This document shows positions 59,834 through 64,000 of a stretch of DNA of 64,000 bases, piece after piece; position 1 is the first letter of the stretch; every line of letters begins with the position of its first letter. Both the position numbers and the translations under genes were made by a program. Below the pieces are notes generated by a model. The model was not told where the DNA came from. It saw only the letters and a list, made by a program, of their open reading frames with translations, and searched no databases. Source of the DNA: DASUPK01 sp963736305 (lineage in GTDB: Bacteria > Actinomycetota > Thermoleophilia > Solirubrobacterales > 70-9); NCBI GenBank assembly GCA_963736305.1, contig CAVTOD010000005.1:124001-188000 (forward strand), written 5' to 3'.

Positions 59834-60067
59834 GAGGGCGGCCAACCGCACGGCCCCGCCGTGCCAACATCCAGGCCGTCCGCCCGCCCAGCCGGAACCC
59901 GATCAACGCACCGCCGGCGCTGATTTCAATCGGGCACCAGTGCCCAAAAGGCCTGTGATCGGTCGCAATCTGCGTGTGATTCGGTGGGACTTAGAACGAC
60001 GGCGGCAGGTGGCGCATTTGGCTTGGGAATGGGGGTTTGGAGTCCTTACTGGGGGTCTGGCGCGCAC
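59834..60067. other. Spacer at right border of the island
   Basis: Between the sigma factor start and the tRNA remnant I see no gene. It presumably holds the sigma gene promoter. Confidence 0.45.
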
Positions 60068-60110
60068 GTCTCACACGGGAGAGGTCGTAGGTTCGATCCG
60101 TACCGCGCCC
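60068..60110 (+). repeat. Right attachment-like direct repeat: 3' half of tRNA-Val
   Basis: From the anticodon loop through the acceptor 3' strand, this copy equals 44815-44857 except for one C-to-G change in the T stem. The 5' half of a tRNA is absent, so it is not functional. It marks the right end of the tRNA-bounded island. Confidence 0.85.
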
Positions 60111-60156
60111 ATCTCGCGCTGCGCGCTTCCGGAAGCTTATTTCACACGCGCCCAAG

Positions 60157-60185
60157 TTGGACATGTCGTAAACAGGGTGTAATGT
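60157..60185 (+). promoter_or_regulatory. Promoter of the TetR-sulfatase operon
   Basis: TTGGAC (60157-60162) and TAATGT (60180-60185) are separated by exactly 17 bp. The start site would fall at about 60192-60194, so the mRNA is probably leaderless from ATG 60194. The earlier ATG at 60182 lies inside the -10 box. Confidence 0.5.
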
Positions 60186-60193
60186 TCTGCTCC

Positions 60194-60814
60194 ATGGAGG
60201 TCAGCTCTGCCCCGCGCCCGCGCCGGCTCCCGCCCGCCAAGCGCCGTGACCAGCTGATTGACGCCGCCCTCTCCCTCGCCGCCAGCGACGGCCACGAGAA
60301 CCTCGCCTTCGAAGCGGTCGCGAATCGCGCCGGAGTGACGCGCAACCTCGTCTACCACTACTTCCCCGGCGGGCGCCCGCAACTCCTCGAGGCGGCGGTC
60401 CACCGGGCGGGAGAGCAGCTTTCGAGCGGGTGGGTCACCGATCCCGGCGTGCCGCTCGGCGAGCGCCTCGCCGCGAACCTGAATCGCATGATGGATCACG
60501 CCGCCGAGCCCACCGACGCATGGCAGCTCTACCGGCAGGGGCGCGGAACGGTCGACCCGGCCCTGCTCGAGATCGCCCGCGTCTATCGCGATCGGGTGAT
60601 CGACAACATCGCCCTCAACCAGCTCGGCACGACGAAACCTCCCCCGATCGTCCGGATCGCGCTCGACGGCTTCCTTGCCTACGTCGAGACGGTGATCGAG
60701 TCCGCGATGGAGTCGCGGACGCCTCGCGAGCAGGTCCTCCAGCTGGTGGGCGGCACCCTGATGTCTGCCATGAACGCTGCCGCAGGGGCCAGCGCGGTCG
60801 GCCCGAAGGGCTGA
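60194..60814 (+). CDS. TetR family transcriptional regulator
   Basis: A 206-residue TetR-type regulator. The HTH is in RDQLIDAALSLAASDGHENL and NRAGVTRNLVYHYFPGGRPQLLEAA, where the usual K is replaced by PGGRP, a common variant. The promoter position supports ATG 60194 over ATG 60182. The stop TGA overlaps ATG 60814 (TGATG), the probable start of the sulfatase frame, so the regulator is coupled to it. Ligand unknown. Confidence 0.85.
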   Translation: MEVSSAPRPRRLPPAKRRDQLIDAALSLAASDGHENLAFEAVANRAGVTRNLVYHYFPGGRPQLLEAAVHRAGEQLSSGWVTDPGVPLGERLAANLNRMMDHAAEPTDAWQLYRQGRGTVDPALLEIARVYRDRVIDNIALNQLGTTKPPPIVRIALDGFLAYVETVIESAMESRTPREQVLQLVGGTLMSAMNAAAGASAVGPKG

Positions 60815-60860
60815 TGGGCACCAGCTTGCGCAGCATCGCGATCAGCAAGACGCACAGGGG

Positions 60861-62546
60861 ATAGAGACGGCCGCCAAGCCCCCCAATGTCATCCTGCTGA
60901 TCACCGATCAGCAGCGCTATCCGCGCCATTGGCCCGACTTCCCGGGCTGGCTGCGGGACCTGACCCCGAACCAGCACGCGCTCGAGCAGAACGGCCTGAC
61001 GTTCCGCCGCGCCTTCACCAACACCTCGATGTGCTCTCCGAGCCGCGCGACACTGCTCACCGGCCGCTACCCCGCGCAGCACGGCGTCACCCTCACCCAT
61101 ACACAGGCCGACCTGCGGCCAGACCTCGGGAACACGCCGGCCGTGCTCGGCGAGCTGCTCGGGATGATGAGTGGACCGAACGCGCCCCGCAGGCGCGCGC
61201 TTCGCAACTTCGGGCGCGGACTGGTCCAGGCCGGTCCGAAGTCGGGCGGCGAGCCCGAGCTCAGCGCCGACACCCAGAGCCTCGCCCACCTCCTGCGCGC
61301 CCGCGGCTACGAGGTCGCCTACAAGGGCAAGTGGCACCTGACGCACCCCTCGGGCGGTGACATGCTCGGCGGGTGGGCACAGTCCGACGCCGATCGCCTG
61401 CGCGACGAGTACGGCTTTGCGGACTGGGAACCACCCGACGCGGGCGAGAACGCGAAGGCCGAGCACTTCGGTGCCGGCAATGCGGGCCCACTGGGCCTCG
61501 GCTGGGACGAGGTTTACACCCGGCAGGTCGAGCGCTGGCTGGGAAGACAGGATCTACCGGAGCCGTTCTGCCTGGTCGTCTCCCTGGTCAACCCCCATGA
61601 TGTCCTCGGGTTTCCCGCCCAGCACGTTCGCGGCGGGTACCCGGAGAGCGGGTTCCTCGATCTCGGGGTCAGGCTGCCGCCGACCGTGGACGAGTCGCTG
61701 CGCGACAAGCCGTCTGTCCACGAGCTGATGAAGATGGGGATGACCGCCTACCTCGGACCGCTGCGGAGCGAGCAGGAGATGCTCGAGTACGTGAACTTCT
61801 ACGCCCACCTTCACCGGGTCGTGGACGAGCAACTCGGCAGGGTCATGGCCGCACTGGGCGACCCCACGGACCCGGATTCGGTTCGCTCGCGCACCATGGT
61901 CTTCCGGTGCGCCGACCACGGCGAGATGGGGCTCTCCCACGGCGGGCTGCGCCAGAAGGCGTTCAACGCCTACGAGGAGACCATCAACGTCCCCCTCGTC
62001 GTCTCGAACCCTGTCCTGTTTCCTCGGCCGGCGAGCTCGGATGCCCTCGTCTCCCTCGTCGACGTCCTGCCGACTATCGCCGGCGTGGCGGGCACGAGCG
62101 TCGACGGCCAGGCCAAGGGCCGCGACCTGGCGCCGATCATCGCCGGTCACGCCAACCCGGAGAACGAGCGGCTCCGGCGGACCACGGTCGACCTCGGACC
62201 GATCGCGGCGCATCCCGCCCCTGCCGAGTCGATACAGGACGAGATCCACTTCACCTACGACGATCACCAGGCCGCGACTGCCCTGCAGGACGTTCCCGGC
62301 CAGCCGAACCGCGTCCGCGCGGTGCGGACCGCCGACGCCAAGTTCGCCCTCTACTTCGATCCCGTCGGGAAGAAGCAGCCGGAGTACGAGATGTACGACC
62401 TGAACCGGGATCCCGACGAGAGCCGGAACCTCGTCGACCGCAGCAGCGGCGAGACGCTGAGCGAGGCCGACGCGGCGCTCCGCTCGGAGCTCGGCCAGCG
62501 CCTCGATCGCCTGATGGCGGTCAACGGCACCGCGCCGGGGTCCTAG
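60861..62546 (+). CDS. Sulfatase / alkaline phosphatase superfamily hydrolase
   Basis: About 560 residues. The metal site NVILLITDQQR lies at the very start, and NTSMCSPSRATLLTGRYP contains the C-S-P-S-R formylglycine signature of type I sulfatases. KGKWHLTH and DHGEMGLSHGG complete the active site. Maturation needs a formylglycine-generating enzyme. In-frame sequence extends upstream to 60861 with no ATG, GTG or TTG. Adding one G to the GGGG at 60857-60860 would join it to ATG 60814, which overlaps the TetR stop. The substrate is a sulfate or phosphonate ester. Confidence 0.83.
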   Translation: METAAKPPNVILLITDQQRYPRHWPDFPGWLRDLTPNQHALEQNGLTFRRAFTNTSMCSPSRATLLTGRYPAQHGVTLTHTQADLRPDLGNTPAVLGELLGMMSGPNAPRRRALRNFGRGLVQAGPKSGGEPELSADTQSLAHLLRARGYEVAYKGKWHLTHPSGGDMLGGWAQSDADRLRDEYGFADWEPPDAGENAKAEHFGAGNAGPLGLGWDEVYTRQVERWLGRQDLPEPFCLVVSLVNPHDVLGFPAQHVRGGYPESGFLDLGVRLPPTVDESLRDKPSVHELMKMGMTAYLGPLRSEQEMLEYVNFYAHLHRVVDEQLGRVMAALGDPTDPDSVRSRTMVFRCADHGEMGLSHGGLRQKAFNAYEETINVPLVVSNPVLFPRPASSDALVSLVDVLPTIAGVAGTSVDGQAKGRDLAPIIAGHANPENERLRRTTVDLGPIAAHPAPAESIQDEIHFTYDDHQAATALQDVPGQPNRVRAVRTADAKFALYFDPVGKKQPEYEMYDLNRDPDESRNLVDRSSGETLSEADAALRSELGQRLDRLMAVNGTAPGS

Positions 62547-62566
62547 CCTTCGTACGATCCCGCGCC

Positions 62567-62935
62567 ATGGATCGCAGAGTAATTGGGCTTTTGGTGACCG
62601 GCGCCGACGAAGCTCGTGGTCAAGGACCTGAAGACCGGTGACGGCGCCGAGGCGAAGTCAGGCGACCAGGTCAGCGTCCAGTACGTGGGCGTGCTCTACG
62701 ACGGGGGGGCAAACAGTTCGACTCCTCGTGGGACCGCGGCCAGCCCTTCTCCTTCCAGCTCGGGGGCGGCGGGGTCATCCCCGGGTGGGATCAGGGAGTG
62801 GCCGGCATGAAGGTCGGCGGCCGCCGCGAGCTGATCATCCCGCCCAATCTCGCCTATGGCGCACGGGGCCAGCCGCCATCGATCCCGGCGAACGCCACGC
62901 TCGTGTTCGTGATCGACCTCGTCTCGGTCGGCTAG
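62567..62935 (+). CDS. FKBP-type peptidyl-prolyl isomerase, frameshifted
   Basis: The plus strand encodes LVVKDLKTGDGAEAKSGDQV and QYVGVLYDGG. After a run of seven Gs at about 62703-62709 the sense moves to another frame: KQFDSSWDRGQPFSFQLG, GGVIPGWDQGVAGMKVGGRR, LAYGARGQPPSIPANATLVF, to the stop at 62935. This is a complete FKBP domain with its drug/proline-binding residues. One more base would restore the frame, and a second shift exists near the N-terminus. It folds proline-containing proteins; no signal peptide is evident. Confidence 0.8.
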
Positions 62936-63960
62936 CGCAGCGCAATCACGGAGTCCAGAGCGGTCTCGCCGTCCCCGAGGCCGCCCAGCAGATAGGCACG
63001 GCCGTGATATGTCGAGGCCGCTCCGTCGAAGACGGCGTGGGGAAGTCGCCCCGCCGGGACGGCGACATTCCGACTCGGGTCGAAGCGGAGGATCTGATCG
63101 CTCGGGCCACCCCGGATCCGGCCACCGAGCAGATAGATCGCGCCATCGAGCGTGACTGCGGACGCGTGCGAGACGGGATCGGGCAAATGGCCGGCGACGA
63201 CCGCCCGCTCGGTCGCGATGTCGTACTCCTGGATCTCACCGGTGTCACTGCCGTCGGCCAGCTCGCCGCCGAATGCGTAGATCTTGTCCCCCAACGCGGC
63301 GGCCGTCGTATAGCGGACGGGAGTCGGCAGGCGGGCGACCCTCGTGAACGCCGCTCCATTGGTCGTCTGGAGGACCGACCCGGACGGGCTTTGGCCGTCG
63401 TATCCACCGAGGAGGTACGCGGCGCCTCCAACCTGGACGGCCGAGAGGTCGGAGAGCGCAGCAGGGAGACGGCCGACCGGCTTCGCGGGTCCGCCCGGCG
63501 CGAGCGCCTGGACCTGGTCGAGAGTCGAGGTGTTCCCGCCGCCGAAGACGAGCGTCTGATCGCCGAGGGTCGCCGCGGCGGCGTCATGAAGCGGCTGGAC
63601 GAGGGAGCCTTCCGACGCGGTCCGGCCATTGACCGGATCGAAGCGGTACACGGTTTCGGTGGAGCCGCCGGCGTCCTCCCCGCCGACGACGAGAAGGCCA
63701 GTGGAGGTCGGTGCCACGGCCTCGCCGTGCAGCGCCACGGGGAGACGACTGGCGGTCTGCGCCGCCCTCAACCTGGCCGGGGCCGAGGAGCCAGGTCGCC
63801 CGGACGTCGTCCCGGAGTCGCCGGGGCCATCGCTCGACGATCCGAAGGTGACACCCAAGCCGATCACGACCAGCGCGGCCACGGACCCCAGGAGAATGCC
63901 AAGCCTGATCAGGCCACGGCGGCGTTCGGAACTCATCCGCACCGACCCTGGCCGGGCCAC
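62932..63960 (-). CDS. Membrane-anchored Kelch-repeat protein
   Basis: A 342-residue protein. One transmembrane helix (LIRLGILLGSVAALVVIGLG, about 17-36) follows a short basic N-terminus; a Ser/Gly/Pro linker leads to a beta-propeller of about six Kelch repeats marked by double-glycine motifs (LLVVGGEDAGG, TLVFGGGNT, AYLLGGYDG, IYAFGGELA, IYLLGGRIRG, AYLLGGLGDG). The propeller is outside the cell. It may bind sugars or proteins. GTG 63960 follows AGGAG and is preferred; ATG 63936 is the alternative. Confidence 0.83.
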   Translation of the reverse strand: MARPGSVRMSSERRRGLIRLGILLGSVAALVVIGLGVTFGSSSDGPGDSGTTSGRPGSSAPARLRAAQTASRLPVALHGEAVAPTSTGLLVVGGEDAGGSTETVYRFDPVNGRTASEGSLVQPLHDAAAATLGDQTLVFGGGNTSTLDQVQALAPGGPAKPVGRLPAALSDLSAVQVGGAAYLLGGYDGQSPSGSVLQTTNGAAFTRVARLPTPVRYTTAAALGDKIYAFGGELADGSDTGEIQEYDIATERAVVAGHLPDPVSHASAVTLDGAIYLLGGRIRGGPSDQILRFDPSRNVAVPAGRLPHAVFDGAASTYHGRAYLLGGLGDGETALDSVIALR

Positions 63961-64000
63961 GTGAACCGCTCCTAAGCTGAAGATGAGGCTTTTCTACTCC

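Larger units (their letters stand above)
44858..60110. mobile_element. tRNA-Val-associated genomic island, 15.25 kb, stress/dormancy cargo
   Basis: The segment between the intact tRNA-Val and the copy of its 3' half holds about 20 genes, nearly all stress-related, several truncated or duplicated (third SnoaL copy, USP remnant, PfkB-like fragment). No integrase, relaxase, transposase or phage gene is visible, so mobility has probably been lost or was supplied in trans. Genes on both sides are ordinary chromosomal types. Base composition looks slightly less GC-rich than the flanks by eye; this should be computed. Confidence 0.65.

Noticed and set aside
59981..60000. A DosR-box-like GGGACTTAG near the right border
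   Set aside because: Only one half resembles the mycobacterial consensus, and the symmetric half is missing. Such 9-mers occur by chance.
44858..60110. Integrase, transposase, relaxase or CRISPR features in the island
   Set aside because: Looked for on both strands and not found; no spaced direct repeats of CRISPR type occur in the window.

Overview
The window is GC-rich bacterial DNA with densely packed, often overlapping genes, frequent GTG and TTG starts and few spacers. It most resembles the actinobacterial class Thermoleophilia (Solirubrobacterales or Gaiellales type). Pointers are an sdhA-sdhB-CCG succinate dehydrogenase operon without membrane anchors, secreted proteins with Lys/Cys-rich tails, a DUF2277 gene, PadR-MMPL and ECF42-type sigma/YCII pairs, and a long SRP RNA with an Alu domain beside dnaX-ebfC-recR. 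This placement is inferred from gene content, not from a phylogenetic marker.

Layout, 0-24.6 kb: mostly core metabolism. It holds a fatty-acid hydroxylase family protein, a 2-hydroxyacid dehydrogenase, a winged-helix regulator, icd-mdh, a 1039-residue class III cyclase/AAA/TPR protein converging on a one-domain cNMP-binding protein, a TetR/AidB-like acyl-CoA dehydrogenase/crotonase group, FMN and M28 enzymes, a site-2 protease, sdhABE, a SHOCT membrane protein, a cation/proton antiporter, and an unusual ATP-grasp plus FAD fusion enzyme. 24.6-26.7 kb is scrambled: remnants of two phosphoesterases and an RTX-type protein, with short pieces lying in inverted orientation. 26.7-44.8 kb carries two GGDEF proteins, asd-lysC, PadR-MMPL, a degraded secreted protein gene, recR-ebfC-dnaX, a 271-nt SRP RNA, a YCII/ECF sigma pair, pdxH, a second MMPL transporter and tRNA-Val(CAC).

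44.86-60.11 kb is bounded by the intact tRNA-Val gene and a 43-bp copy of its 3' half (42 of 43 identical), the classic footprint of integration into a tRNA gene. No integrase is visible. The cargo is stress and dormancy functions: SnoaL-like proteins, an erythromycin-esterase-family protein, DUF1918, a phosphoribosyltransferase-hydrolase fusion, a baeRF-type release-factor-like protein, DUF2267, a PAS histidine kinase with a NarL/DosR-type response regulator, Hsp20, dodecin, several universal stress proteins, a truncated PfkB-like kinase and a small sigma factor. Many of these families are members of the Mycobacterium tuberculosis DosR (dormancy) regulon. I read the segment as a mobile or formerly mobile DosR-like dormancy island.

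60.1-64 kb has a TetR regulator translationally coupled to a sulfatase, an FKBP-type isomerase and a membrane-anchored Kelch protein.

Several genes carry single-base frameshifts, often in C or G runs (about 25644, 49696, 54377, 60857 and 62704, plus several in 34.8-35.4 kb). These look more like sequencing or assembly indels than decay, but this cannot be settled from one sequence.
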